This document shows positions 1 to 11,137 of a DNA stretch of 64,000 bases, one piece after another. The position numbers and the translations under genes were made by a program. The notes below the pieces were generated by a model. That model saw only the letters and a program-made list of their open reading frames with translations. It searched no databases and was not told where the DNA came from. Positions within the stretch are counted from its first letter, which is position 1; each line of letters begins with the position of its first letter. The stretch spans positions 1 through 64,000 of the forward strand of contig JAZGUH010000209.1 of assembly GCA_037893225.1 (NCBI GenBank), written 5' to 3'. This DNA comes from Hippasteria phrygiana. Its lineage: Eukaryota; Echinodermata; Asteroidea; Valvatida; Goniasteridae.

Positions 1-1009
1 TGGAGAGTTGAGTTACAGATGCTCTAACGTTTTGTAGCTATAGGCTCTGGCCATAGATTAACTTGTGTATAGACTTTATGCGGCAGGGAGGGTGAAATTT
101 GTTTTAACTTTTATGGTCGCCCTACGAGGGCCGTGGGAAATCAGGGCTTCGCACTCGATCTCCAAAATGGTTTATCGATAAATTCATGGCGAGGTGGACT
201 TTTTCAGAGAGCTAGAGTAAATGGCGTACGTGCAGATTAAATGGGGATCGGACCTGTCAAGAATGATAGTCTTGGAACTTTAATCAAAAGTTTGCCAAAA
301 TGCCTTCCTTGCGATCCAATACTTCCTGTGAATTGTCCAACCAACTCCCCTAAGATTAATTCCGGATTAAGTTCTAAGTAATACATAACATTTATGTAGC
401 GCTTTCAACGGGCGTTTCGAAGGCGTTTCAAGAACGTGTCTACTGTGTGAATGGAAACGTTTTCACTGAGTTTTTAGCAAGATGATGGAGGTTGAGTATT
501 GGGCATGCAGGACGTAGCCTCATCTAATGGAGCCTTATTCAGAGTGACGGTGCAGCCAAAACAGACGCACAAAGCTAAGTCATATTGAATCGGGGTTAGA
601 GACCAAACCGTGATCTCACGCCTTTTCGAATGCCACTGCACTTTAGACTGGGGCCATATGGAAACCCTCTGTCTTCATCAATGGGGGCCACGCCCTTCGG
701 AAGGGACATTAAAGACAGGTATTCCCGTATATTGTACCGCTATGCGTAAAAAGAACGTGAACATGTATTGTGGAAGAGTAGTGTACCCCGGCATTTATGG
801 TATGGGTGCTAGATTTGCTGCATGTGTATTCGTTCATATTTATATATTATTTACGTTATACTCCTTAAGAATCCATGCAGTTCGTTTTGTGTTATTGTTT
901 TTATTGATATTATGATATTATTTTCCCAACAGGGTGCTACAACCTGCAAAAGTGCCCACAACACTTAAAATCATTCTTCCCTCTCTTTTGTTATCTGGTG
1001 CAATTCTAG
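1..1009. other. Upstream intron or flank, no gene seen
   Basis: I see no exon here. The transmembrane-encoding exon that should precede the first recognised exon was looked for and not found. An open frame at 610-915 has no recognisable motif and no splice context. The last ~40 bases (about 970-1009) are pyrimidine-rich and end in CTAG/G, a plausible 3' splice site for the exon that follows. Confidence 0.5.
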
Positions 1010-1136
1010 GGAAGTACAGACCTAGAGATGGAGTTGGCTAGCATGGTGTGGAAGATCAAGTGGGAAGATATCACCTTCAACAACAAGATGGACAAACAAG
1101 CGGAAACTTACGGGAAGCAGCTTAGTCTTGGCTCGG
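1010..1136 (+). CDS. Exon 1 in window: juxtamembrane segment of receptor guanylyl cyclase
   Basis: In frame from base 1010 the exon reads ...MELASMVWKIKWEDITF... and ends near QLSLGSG. It matches the intracellular juxtamembrane start of NPR1/NPR2, where the family has an E-[LM]-A-S-x-[LV]-W-[RK]-[VI]-[RK]-W-E-D block just inside the membrane followed by a Ser/Thr-rich stretch. The 3' splice site is the AG at 1008-1009 after a pyrimidine-rich tract. Two donors are possible: GTAGGT at 1137 (phase 1) or GTAATT at 1141 (phase 2). Neither phase fits the next exon, which needs phase 0, so the exon end is uncertain and a small exon may be missing. The exact start is also less certain than the reading frame, which is supported by the WED block. 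Confidence 0.78.
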
Positions 1137-3053
1137 GTAGGTAATTTAATTAACGGCGTCACATGGTAATGCTTGTCATATTGACGCCAAAAATTGGATT
1201 GAAAAATATACATTTAGCCAAAGCTTGACCCCGAGTCAGATGGCTTGGTAGTGCTGCGTGTATTACACTGGGGAAAAAGGGATTGAAAACGTGCATGAAC
1301 TAGCGATTACCAGGATATATCCTGCTTGCGTATTTCAAGTTTTAGTAACCAATGAGAGTTGCCATGTGCGCGTAGATCTTGTCTAGTGGTACTCGTGGGA
1401 TAGCGTGGGCAGATTTCGAGGGTTTGGGGAACTGGTGTGTATTATCTAGAAACAATCGTGTGTCATCGCGTGGAGTGTTGATTCGAAAAGTTCTGGTGTG
1501 AGGTCATCTGATTATTGTAATGTATTCCCTTTTATTCCAAGCTTTTACTTCTCGATAGCTTTGTTTCACATAAACACTTGAGCAAAAAAAGTCGCAAATG
1601 GTGCCATAAATCCTCCATTAGTGTAATTGTGTCCAATTACCCCTCGACGAACACAAACCCCGATTCTAGGTGCATCGATGGACTCACTCTCATCAAAAGG
1701 TCGCAGCTCGAAAGGGCGCTTTCAATTGCTCACAGTGCAGAACCAACCAATCGATATGAACTAAGTGGAATGAAATTGCTCTTATTTACCAGTGTCATTT
1801 AGATTGACAACGTCCAGACCGAGCAGCATTAGTCTGAAGAATTACAGTCGTGCGAATCTGGAGTTTGCAAAGATACTTAATTTCCAAACTTAGGATATTT
1901 GTGAGTGGGTCTCATGTCGGTTTACTTGCATGCCTCCAAAGTGAATATCCTGGATGCACATTTATTTTCATCACTTTGCATCTCAACGATGAAGCAAATA
2001 GAACTATCCCTGCTTTAATAATCTCAGCGATCCAAACAGCTCCGAAGAGCTAGATGCATTACTTCAGGGAGAAAACTGAAAGTGCTCTTCGCCTCTGTAA
2101 AGAGACCCAATCCTTGCATAACGATGTTTAATGTCTCTAAATGTTGACACCCTCAGATAAATCTCTCTTGCAATACACTGCAAAGTTCAACTATCAAATA
2201 CTGAGTTGTGATCACGTCGCCCTCCATTCCTCATCACGGCATTAATGATCAGCCTGATCATTTTAATCCCATGGTACAGTCTGTCTTTGTCCTGCCGATG
2301 TCAACCCAATCAAATATCCCACAGATTTTTCAATTACGGACGAGCCCTAATCACATCCATCAGCTCGCATCTGTCATCTTTTACGGAGCGTATTGGGGAC
2401 AGGCTTAAATCTACAGCGCGCCGCGTATGGCAAGAATTTCTGTATAAAGGGTGCGCCCCGTCGCCTGCTAATTCCCCAGCGGCTAGTAGCGAAACATTGT
2501 CATTTGAAATAATATACACGATTACAAGGGGCGAGCTGTTCACTGGAAAGGCATCCTTTTTTACTCCTGACAAAGTAGAACATGTTTGTTTCAGCACATT
2601 GAAATAATGCGCTAATACATGTATATTGTTTTTAGTGAACTTGGTCTCCTTTTTGAACGCTGAGACATTTCATTGCGCGCGGCGATCCAACATGGCGGAA
2701 GATGTACAATACTAACAGGTGCAATTCCATGGCGCTTCTAAGCACAGCGATCTGTTTGGCAACAGGAGCTTTTGTCCATTTCATGCAACAGACCGCAAGC
2801 AGTAACCAAAAACAAAGCGCTCTTATAGGAGTGAAATTTGCTTAACATCATGACACAATAGAAATCTCCATGCACGCGCCGGCGATATAGTACTTGGACG
2901 TGAAATAGCTATGGTCCAGCAATATTTTTCTGCTGCAGATAGCACACTTAAACCGATTAAAATTGTCACACATGCACAGAAGACTGTTTGTTTGTTAACT
3001 TCGGATTGCATGTCTTTTGCAATGCCTCGTATCTCAATGCAGGCCCGTATGCT

Positions 3054-3361
3054 GGGGGGGGGGGGGGGGGGGGGGGGGGGGTCGGTCACGAGTTCCGCTC
3101 AGAAATAACAAAAACATTTTTAAAAATTGTTAATTCACTATAAATCACGCTAGCCTGCTACAATTTTGGTTTAAAAGTCACGTAGGCCTATTGCTGAACG
3201 TTCCACTTTAACACGGTAAATGCAGTATGTTCCCGAACGACGCTTAAGCACTTCGTGGAACCGTACGTATTTTATGCGTGTTCACCAATAGTTCGCATTA
3301 TACCAAAAAGTTCCACTTTTAGGGTGTGATGACTCCCCCTCCCCTCCCCCCCCCCCCCCCC
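3054..3361 (+). mobile_element. Short element bounded by a G-run and a C-run (family copy 1)
   Basis: The copy starts with a run of about 28 G followed by TCGGTCACGAG and TTCCGCTCAG. It ends with AAAGTTCCACTTTTAGGGTG, then TGATGACT and a C-rich run. The same sequence blocks occur in the same order, on the opposite strand, at 10505-11036. Shared landmarks include GCTAGCCTG, GTTCCAC, ACGGTAAATGCA, CGACGCTTAA, GCACTTCG and GCATTATACCAAAA. The two ends are weakly inverted (G-run then TC-GTCA against G-run then AGTCATCA). This is probably a non-autonomous DNA element. No coding capacity is seen. Confidence 0.72.
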
Positions 3362-3640
3362 GGCCAATGTGCCTGCCAGTGTAAAACTGATGATGATTAA
3401 AGTCTTGAATGTTGCAGGTACATTGAACTGTACATTTCTAGCAAACTGTCCGCGAAAATTTTCCTCATGCATTCAAAACGTAAAGGGAGTTTACATCATT
3501 TTCAACCTAAAAAATATTATTGCATTATTACGAAATACCTTACTAGACTATTAGTAAATAGCAGCCCAAGCATCCTGTGAAATCATGGCACCTGGTGTGC
3601 TGTCGTTTAAGAAAAGTGCAAATTTATACCGATATCGTTT

Positions 3641-3668
3641 CCAAGGATTGTCGGCAGACAATCTTTGG
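3641..3668. repeat. Small hairpin
   Basis: CCAAGGATTGTC and GACAATCTTTGG form a near-perfect 12-base stem around a GGCA loop, immediately upstream of the short TIR element at 3673-3753. It may be part of the same nested relic. No function is implied. Confidence 0.6.
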
Positions 3669-3672
3669 AAAA

Positions 3673-3753
3673 TAGTCTAGTTCCCGACCTGATAATTCCC
3701 TGACTTCATAAGTTGATTCGTTTTGTCTAAAGTATGGTCAGGGAACCAGACTA
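3673..3753. mobile_element. 81-bp mini element with TAGTCT...GGTTCCC inverted ends
   Basis: The left end TAGTCTAGTTCCCGACC is the near inverse of the right end GGTCAGGGAACCAGACTA. The same type of end (TAG[AT]CTGGTTCCC) recurs at 11322-11603 and as single ends near 7556 and 35048, so this is likely a deleted member of a small TIR family. It is too short to code. Confidence 0.6.
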
Positions 3754-3853
3754 CTAGAAACATTTTTTTTCTCTTTACGCAAACTACGGTTTTCCCAGCA
3801 TCTATGCATACAAAACGGGTCAGTGTTTCAGTATTTTCTAGCACCCTATAAAA

Positions 3854-4171
3854 CAGAGATGTAGTCGAGTCATCACCAAGTCCCTGCAAGTCCCTGCAAG
3901 TCCCTGCAAGTCCCTGCAAGGTCCCTGCAAGTCCCTGCAAGTCCCTGCAAGTCCCTGCAAGTCCCTGCAAGTCCCTGCAAGTCCCTGCATAGTCCATCAC
4001 AAGCCCTCCAGTCCTAATTCCAATCACAAGCTATTCAAATGAGCTTTAACAAAGGCATTCCTTGTCATTGTTCATCCAGTTACTTGTGACCGGCTTTATG
4101 AAAGGACTTCTGCACTGGGCTTGTGAAAAGTACTTGTGAAAGGACTTGCAGGGACTCGACTCCAACTCTGG
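3854..4171. mobile_element. hAT-like MITE with 8-bp target duplication
   Basis: The terminal inverted repeats are CAGAGATGTAGTCGAGTC on the left and the inverse of CAGAGTTGGAGTCGAGTC on the right (16 of 18 match). The octamer CTATAAAA flanks both ends (3846-3853 and 4172-4179). CAG-type termini with 8-bp duplications are the hallmark of the hAT superfamily. The element has no open frame of its own. Its left half is replaced by a 10-bp minisatellite (3878-3989) whose unit derives from the sequence just inside the right TIR. Confidence 0.85.
3878..3989. repeat. Minisatellite, 10-bp unit AAGTCCCTGC, about 11 copies
   Basis: The unit AAGTCCCTGC repeats head to tail about eleven times, with one extra G near 3921 and a terminal change near 3989. 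It lies just inside the left TIR of the hAT-like MITE. The inverse sequence GCAGGGACT occurs once next to the right TIR, so the array appears to be an expansion of the element's own subterminal sequence. Confidence 0.95.
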
Positions 4172-5153
4172 CTATAAAATACTAACCCTCAAATCAATTT
4201 ATTTCTGAAAATTGCAGCAGCAGCAAAAGCAAAATGGTGTATACCACCTTTAATCAGCGTACGCTTGCGCATTATACACTAAGATGCAACAAAATACATG
4301 CATTGCGATATGACAACCACAGATCGTATAGAAGGGAAATATCGACACTGTGTATCTTTATGTGCAGCGCCCAAAGAAACGAACGCGTGCTTGCGGCTAC
4401 AGCAATCGGGTGTAAATAATGCGAGCGGGATTTTCATTGAAGAAAAAACTTCACAAAGATGACAAAATTAAGAAATGAAGAGACAAATAAAGGGATAAAT
4501 GAATGAATAAATAATATCACGAAGGTACCTCCATTATACTACATGTGATATTTATAATCAGGGAAATACATTTGTACATTGTCATTTAGTTATTGAGGCG
4601 ATGAGACGGGCCAATATGCAGTCAATTAAGGACTGAAGTTTTTTTTTTCACATGTGAAAACCAGATTGAAATGTTGAGATATTGTTTTAAGTTGGCAGGT
4701 ATCGGATTTTATTCATTCCTTATTGGTTGATTTTTTATATAAATGTATAAACAATAATTAAAGAAACATCATACTTCAGACAGTCAGTACAAAGTAAAAC
4801 ACACCCAGTAATATGATTTGGAAAACAATTTTTTTTTTTTATTGTATCATTGAGATGAATAGAGATTAAAATAAAAATAAATATTATAGTAAATAACAAA
4901 AACAAATGTTTTAATACTTTTTAATGATCAATTTCTCTGAGAAATAATTAGTTTTGTGCCATATGTACAGTTATATTTGTTTTTAATGATATTTGCAAAA
5001 GGTAGCTCTCCACAATTGAATATCAGAAATTCAGAATTATTATAAATAAATGAATAAATAACGAAAATATTAGAACGAAACAAATTAGGGATAAACATTA
5101 CGTATGTAATGTTATGACCAATCCTTGCCAAATTTTGTTGGAGGTGTCATTTA

Positions 5154-5337
5154 CACTCTAAAAACCGTGTTTAGCATTAAACACAATCTTGCTGTCAGTT
5201 TGTAAACATGTTTAGAAGCTAAACATTACGTGTCCAATTTCTAAACATCAATGTTCAATGGCTAAACACTATCCGTCAAGACGCTAAACATGTTTAGTAT
5301 GTAACGTGGTTTAATTGCTGACACTGTTTTTGCAGTG
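5154..5337. mobile_element. 184-bp MITE with CACT..AAAAAC ends and TA flanks
   Basis: The left end CACTCTAAAAACCGTGTTTA pairs with the right end GTTTTTGCAGTG read inverted. A TA dinucleotide flanks both sides (5152-5153 and 5338-5339), as for Tc1/mariner-type insertion. A second copy with the same internal sequence (AAACACAATCTTGCT, AACATCAATGTTCAATGGCT, AAACACTATCCGTCAA) is at 36956-37178. The inside is dominated by GTTTA/TAAAC words in both orientations. Confidence 0.82.
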
Positions 5338-5554
5338 TAGTGCAATTATTTCAGTGCGGAGCACCAAGTCTTCGTTTTTTCTCCGTTGTAAACTACAGGG
5401 AACACTTCGTTTGGTCGGAAGTTTTACCTACCAAAGGTATGAGGCGCCTTCCCCATGAGCAACTACTTCCTGTTTCACGTTTTCAGCGGAGTGTCCAATC
5501 TTTCTCTTCTACGATCTTTGCTACAACTACCAAGAGGGAGCCCTGTATATACTC

Positions 5555-5892
5555 AGCAAGATATGGGACCAAGGGGTACCCCCCCCCCTCCCCTCTTGTT
5601 CCTATACCCCCATACACACTCCAGACTATTGTTACCCAACGCATATCCCCAAATAACTGAAAGGAATTCCTGAGATTCCGCACGGTTAAAACGCTGTTAA
5701 AACTTTTTAAAACAACCCAGGTTGTTTAAGTTCCCTGCTTAAACAACCATGTGCCCTGTTTAAGCAGGGCACATGAACAACCCGGTTGTTTAACTTGTTT
5801 AAACGACCTTTTAAACAGCGTTTTAAACAGTGCGGGAACACAATGCCCAACACAAAAGAGGGGGGGGGGGTTCCTTTTGTCCATATCTTGCT
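5555..5892. mobile_element. Foldback (large inverted repeat) element
   Basis: The outer arms are AGCAAGATATGGGACCAAGG plus a C-run at the left, and a G-run then CCTTTTGTCCATATCTTGCT at the right. Inside them a second pair of arms (about 5678-5703 and 5812-5837) carries CCGCAC-GTTAAAACGCTGTT against the inverse. The centre is full of GTTGTTTAA, AACAACC and GGGCACATG words that also pair. The whole could fold into one long imperfect hairpin. The left arm is about 80 bases longer than the right. Confidence 0.75.
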
Positions 5893-6338
5893 TGAAATGC
5901 CATGTTCAGTCCCGCAATGAAATAGACTATACCTCGCGTTTACAAGAAGCTCAGTTATGATTGCCGACGCTAAAAATGTCATGTGCATTCGCGAATTTTT
6001 CAATGTACACAACTACTCTACTCAAGAGCAAATGCTGCCTTTTCAGTTGGGGTGGCGGGAAATATACTAACAAGTTTTCGTCTTCGTTTCGAAAACTCTA
6101 TTACGGGAAGCAGAAATGGCATAAATGCGGAACAAGAAACTATTATAGGCGGACAGGCAGGATATCAACAATGGTTGTCGGCAACCTTGCTATTTTGTTC
6201 GACTCCGTGTTCTATAAGTGGCGGCCGTCATGTGAAGTTGTGATTAATAGTAACTATAGCGGGATGCCGCGCTCCGCTAGATGAGTACAGGCGTATACCT
6301 AGCCGTATATTGTACTGAATGTGTAAAAAGGGAGATTT

Positions 6339-7145
6339 AGAATGGTACAAAATGGTAGGCCATGCTTTTTGCCTCTTTATGACAGATTGTCGGCTTTTTT
6401 TAAACCTGAAAATCCGTCTTTAATTGAATTAGGCTGAAACTTTTTCTGTACTGTTTCATTCGGGGCTCCTTTAGGTTGGAGTCTTCGGGATGTTAATCTT
6501 TCAATTTGTCTTAATAAAAACAATGAATTTTCGGACATTAAGAATGGTACACTGAAATCATTTGGAAACGGCCTTCCGCCACTCTGATTTTCAGCTTTTT
6601 TTGTTACCGAAAATACGTCTTAAATTTGAATTAGTTAGGCCTGAACACCGTTTCACTTGGAGCGCCTTTCTTTAGGTTGTGGTTGGAGGTCGGTGGTGGT
6701 TTTCAATTTAGTGAAGAAAAATTTAAACTTTCGGGCATTTAGAATGGTACAAATTTGTCGGGAATGGCATTCTGCCTCTTTATGCCAGATTTCAGCTGTT
6801 TAATCGAAAATCCTCTCTAATTTGGAATAGTTAAGCTGACACTGTTTCTGTACCGTTTCATTCGGGGTGTCTTTTATATGTTGAGGTCAATGGTTTGATC
6901 TTTTAGTTTGTTTAATAAATTGAATTTTCGGACATATAGCCTAGAATGGTACAAAATCGTTGGGAAACGGCATTCCGCCACTTTAAGAGTGATTTTCGGT
7001 CTTTTTGTTTCAAAATCGGAATTGAGTCCGTAATTTAGTTAGGTTGGCTTTGTTTTGGCATGATTTAGTAGATGCGCGTTTGGTTTAGATGTCAAGATTT
7101 GTGTTCAGATTACAGGGGGATAATATTTTTGAAATTCCCAGCATT
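6339..7145 (+). repeat. Degenerate tandem repeat, four units of about 200 bp
   Basis: The phrase AGAATGGTACA begins units at about 6339, 6541, 6741 and 6943. Each unit then repeats, in order, a GGAAACGGC(A/C)TT(C)CGCC-like block, TTTATG or CACT plus GATTTTC, GAAAATNCGTCT, TTAGGCTGA, a GTTTCATTCGGGG-like block, and GAATTTTCGGACAT. A fifth, very degraded start may lie near 7145. Divergence between units is high, so the expansion is old. I do not recognise the family, and no open frame spans units. Confidence 0.8.
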
Positions 7146-7370
7146 CACAAAAAGTACAGAATCGTTGAGAAAAGGGTACTCGTCCATTGCAAGTGGTTTG
7201 TTCTGAGGTATTCTGGCCATTCAGCGCCCCGTTTTGCCCGTGCATAACCGGCGTGCGCCAGCCTAAAACGTTTTTTGTTATAGGTCACCGAACTATTTGT
7301 TGCTTTTCTAAAATTTTAAATTTGACACCATCGGCCGAGCATTTATTTTTAGGAAGCTATTTAAAAGAGA

Positions 7371-7393
7371 GATAGACAATTACATTGTCTATC
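7371..7393. repeat. Perfect 10-bp-stem hairpin
   Basis: GATAGACAAT and ATTGTCTATC form a perfect stem around TAC. It stands alone within the intron and may be the residue of a palindromic element. Confidence 0.7.
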
Positions 7394-10300
7394 GGCCACC
7401 ATGTATGGGCAAAAGCGCCTTGCCGTGAAAATTGCCTGCCGTGAAAATTCAGCTATAGCCTAAATTCAGGCCCAAAATGTAGGGCCAGTGTCAGCAAATT
7501 TCCCATGACTTTCGCCATATAAGAAAACCCACTTTCAGTAAGAATGCCCAGACATTAGACTGGTTTCCCATCGCTTTCTTTATATAGAAAACCCAGCATG
7601 TACATCAGACATTGTGTTACTGCTTTGTTACCATAACCGAAATTTCATATGAAATATAAAATATGAACTAATTGCAGACTATTCTCACGTTTTTAAAAAT
7701 AACGCCATTTCTTTGAACCGCCTTGATTATATATTGATCTATTAAGTAGAATCTATTAACTGAATGATAAGACGGTTACCGTAAACTCAACACGATCTTG
7801 GCCAAAAAAATTTCACCAAAATTTCAAACCACTCATATGAACGCACGCACTAATTACAATAAAGAAAAAACAACGTGTTGTTTTATATAACAATTGTTTA
7901 AAAGGTACGTCTGTACAAAATGATCCGAGAAACGCACCGGATTACGCGACAGAATGCCGACGGAGTCGTGTGCGTCGGGGTAATCGGCGATCGCGGTAAG
8001 ACGGCGGATCAGGCAAAATAGACGGGCTCCAAACCGTACGTTCCGCTGTCCACGGCAAACCGCGACGGGCACGCGGGACACCGCGCACAAAATGCGCGGA
8101 GCATTGGAGATTTTTGTGAATTAATAGTTTTAATGCTTTATGCTAAATCAAGCGCAGGTAGGGTTTGGAATTTTCTTCTACGGCACATTTGCTCACTTTT
8201 TTTGGCATGCGCACACATTTGTAAAAGTGCGGGTACTATATCTTGACGTTGGTGGCGCCTTTTAACCTCCTTGTTTTGTCTTACCCGTACACGCAAAAAA
8301 AGACCCGTGTAATTCTTTTTTTTGCAACTTGAGGCAAACAAAACGAATAGCAATGAGCAGATGCGGGGGTTTCGAACCCCCACCCCCCGGATCCACCGCT
8401 GTAAATTGTTCTGGAAATATTTCCTTGGTTTTTTAAATAAACATTGACAACTTTATTGTGGATGAACACAGAGTGATAATGTTTAGCAGCACTAATGAAT
8501 ATTGGCTTAAATGTACTCTTGAGGCTAAACTAAAACTAAAATATTGTCCAAAAATCCTCCTCAATCTCGAAACGTCTATAAATGGTCATCTCACCACCCC
8601 CCCCCCCTCCCCCATTTCAACACAAATGTCCATAGCGTGACGCAACAAGATACATTTTGCGGGTAAAGTAACACAATTTTTGAGGTATAATCCCGAAGGC
8701 GTGCGGGAGGAATTTAATCGATTACAATCTCGACCATTAAGAGACTTTAAAGTGCTCATAAATCATAATTTTTTATGGAACCTATTCAGTTCCAGATGTA
8801 GGCCTATCTTGAACATTACCCGATTCGTGAGCAAGGCATTATGGACTCCAAATTACGGCTATCTCAAGTTTAATGGACGAAAGTGCAAGCCAAAACACCA
8901 TCGGTACCGTCAACACACGTAATCCCTGGGCCAGGTTATAATGCGATGTTCGCCCCCAGCTGTCTCGTCCGCCGAGACTGAAATTGCAGACGAGCGAAAA
9001 TGCCCGATCCCTCGGTGGATCAATATCCATACACGAAACAGCCGTCGGGTTGGTATCACCACCAGTGCAGTTACGATAAACGTAGCTGAACCTCCGGCTT
9101 TTAATATTGAGAGATGTACAGCGTGGAGGCGGAAATGAGCGCTGACACTCGGTAACTGGCAGCGGCCGCACTGTGGATTGTTCAGGCCGGAGCATATTTA
9201 CCGCGCGGCTCCTATAATGCCTCTCCAAATTAATACTGAAAGAGTGATTTTCAGGGAGGTTTTTAGCCCGAGGGTTCCGGAGAATCGCATGCCGAGTTGG
9301 CCTGGTACTTGCACCGATGAGTGACATGAAATGAAAGAAAAACTTTTCAGGTTCAGCGTTGAAAGATTTTAATACCTAAAGATAGAACCCTCTACATTAT
9401 ATTAATGCATGCACGTACACTTACGATAATGTAATTCGGTGTGGTTCCCTGACGATTAAGAGAAGGCCTATCAAAATGGAGAGGACAAGCATCACCGGCC
9501 TCATCATTTCCTTCAATGCTCCACTTTGTCTTGCAATTTTAAATTGTGAATTTTATCTTGCGAAAAAAAGTATGTTCAAATTTTAGCTATCTGCCACTAA
9601 GTTTCCCATAAAGCTCCCAAGTTTAATTTCAAAGGTCGCACGTCAGGTCATTGTTGCAAAAGGACCAATCGGCAACTTTTTGCGCCTTATCGCTTGGCAG
9701 TAGCCCTTTTGCGATATGGATGACGCGCTCTCTGACGTCACGTGTTACATAAAATGTGCCGGCGGTATGCGCACGCATCATGTTTAACATAAAATTTGGG
9801 TTAGGAGTGATGTTGCAGGTCAGATCGCCTTTGAATTATGTAACCTTTGATGTTACTACATTAGCAAATTAATGCAAAAACACGAGAAGTAAGCACGCTG
9901 CTGTTGTGTCCATGTAGGCCTACCATATCTCATGAAGGCTAATTCTGCCAGCAGCCAAATTGCTTGACTCTGGCCTGTTGAAATGCGATATAAGATAACT
10001 AGTGAATCGGATCACTATATGATGTTTTTTTAGCCACAAGTATTGTGCCGACGAAAATATCCGCGAAAGGAATATTGTTTCTTTATTTCTCTTTAAGCCC
10101 GGACGGAGGGTACAACACATGGTCTTTGTCTTGGCGCCAAACGCAATTCTGCCGAATGGCGGGAATTTAGCCCCTCGCACATTAGAACAAGAATGACCTC
10201 CTTACAAATCGCAAACGCGCTGAGACTGTTGACGTACATAACGGGAAGGTGTATTTGATACAGCTTTTTGCCCCAAAGGTCAGCGGTATCACTGTATCGT

Positions 10301-10501
10301 GAAATTACCGTCCATTCAGGGTTGTGTAATATCATCCCAGGGCTGGCTGGATTCAATGTTTTGATTGAGAGTGTTGGCCAAACATCCAGTTATGGCGTTG
10401 ATGCCATTCGGAAATACATTACCCAAAGTTGAATTCTGCATATCTTTTGTTCAAGTCTTCCTACTCAACGTCAGGTCCGTTAATTGCCTGCCCCGAGACT
10501 T

Positions 10502-10504
<3 letters not shown>

Positions 10505-10533
<29 letters not shown>

Positions 10534-11036
10534 TCGTCAAACCTCAAAGTGGAACTTTTGGCATTATGCGCAACATTGTGTTCTTAAATTAGTCTCCTTA
10601 CGGGGTACCGGGAAGAAAGGGTAACAATAGGGACAATGGTACCCCACGAGGGAGTTTTTAGAAATCGAGGTACCCCACAAAGGTAACGCTATGAGTTTTG
10701 AGATTAAAATTGGGACAAAGGAGAATAAAACTATTATTAAAAGAAGGAAAGTAAAGTCTACAATAGAGGTACCCCATGGGTGCATATGTGAGAATGTGTG
10801 AACACATGCATAAATCCGTACCGCGAAGTGCTTAATTAAGCGTCGTACAGGTTGCATTTACCGTATTATAGTGGAACATTCAGTGAGACGTGTACTTTTA
10901 ATGCAAAATTTCTGGTAAGCTAGCCTGAGTTATAGTGACGTGCCGATTTTGTTTTATTTTTTTTATTTTATTTTTAATTCCTGAGCGGAACTCGTCACCG
11001 AGCGGGGGGTTCGTTTGAACCCCCCCCCCCCCCCCC
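10505..11036 (-). mobile_element. Short element bounded by G-run and C-run (family copy 2, longer)
   Basis: This is the second copy of the family seen at 3054-3361, in the opposite orientation. On the + strand it begins with 29 G then TCGTCAAACCTCAAAGTGGA and ends with CTGAGCGGAACTCGTCACCG, GAGCGGGGGG, TTCGTTTGAA and 17 C. It carries an extra block of about 220 bases (about 10580-10795) that copy 1 lacks. That block contains several GGTACC(CC) motifs, including an inverted pair around 10608-10653. The difference could be an insertion here or a deletion in copy 1. Confidence 0.72.
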
Positions 11037-11137
11037 GACAGCCTACGGGCTGAACGTCATTATGTAAATTAGCCAAACAAAGGAATGTTATAAACAAAAT
11101 GATAAAGTCCGTGATTTCTTTCTTGTATTGTTCTCAG

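Larger units (their letters stand above)
1137..11137 (+). other. Intron 1 (about 10 kb), rich in transposon relics
   Basis: Apart from the relics listed separately between 3054 and 11036, I see no coding sequence. Stretches at 1141-3053, 7400-10500 and 4180-5150 show no recognisable gene. 4450-5150 is AT-rich, with runs of T. Short homopolymers occur at 8593-8611 (C-rich). 8364-8380 forms a small inverted repeat (GGGGG...CCCCC around TTCGAA). A 13-base direct duplication (TGCCGTGAAAATT) lies at about 7421-7449. A micro-exon needed to reconcile phases may hide in this intron, but I could not identify it. Confidence 0.55.

Noticed and set aside
610..915. 101-residue frame with a hydrophobic C-terminus, considered as the transmembrane exon
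   Set aside because: It lacks the basic stop-transfer sequence and the E-x-E-L-A lead expected before exon 1, and no donor leads in phase to 1010.
3677..4027. Frame with a repeated L-A-G-T-C-R-D-L-Q-G peptide
   Set aside because: It is the 10-bp minisatellite of the hAT-like MITE read through on the minus strand (30 bases make a peptide period), with no gene context.
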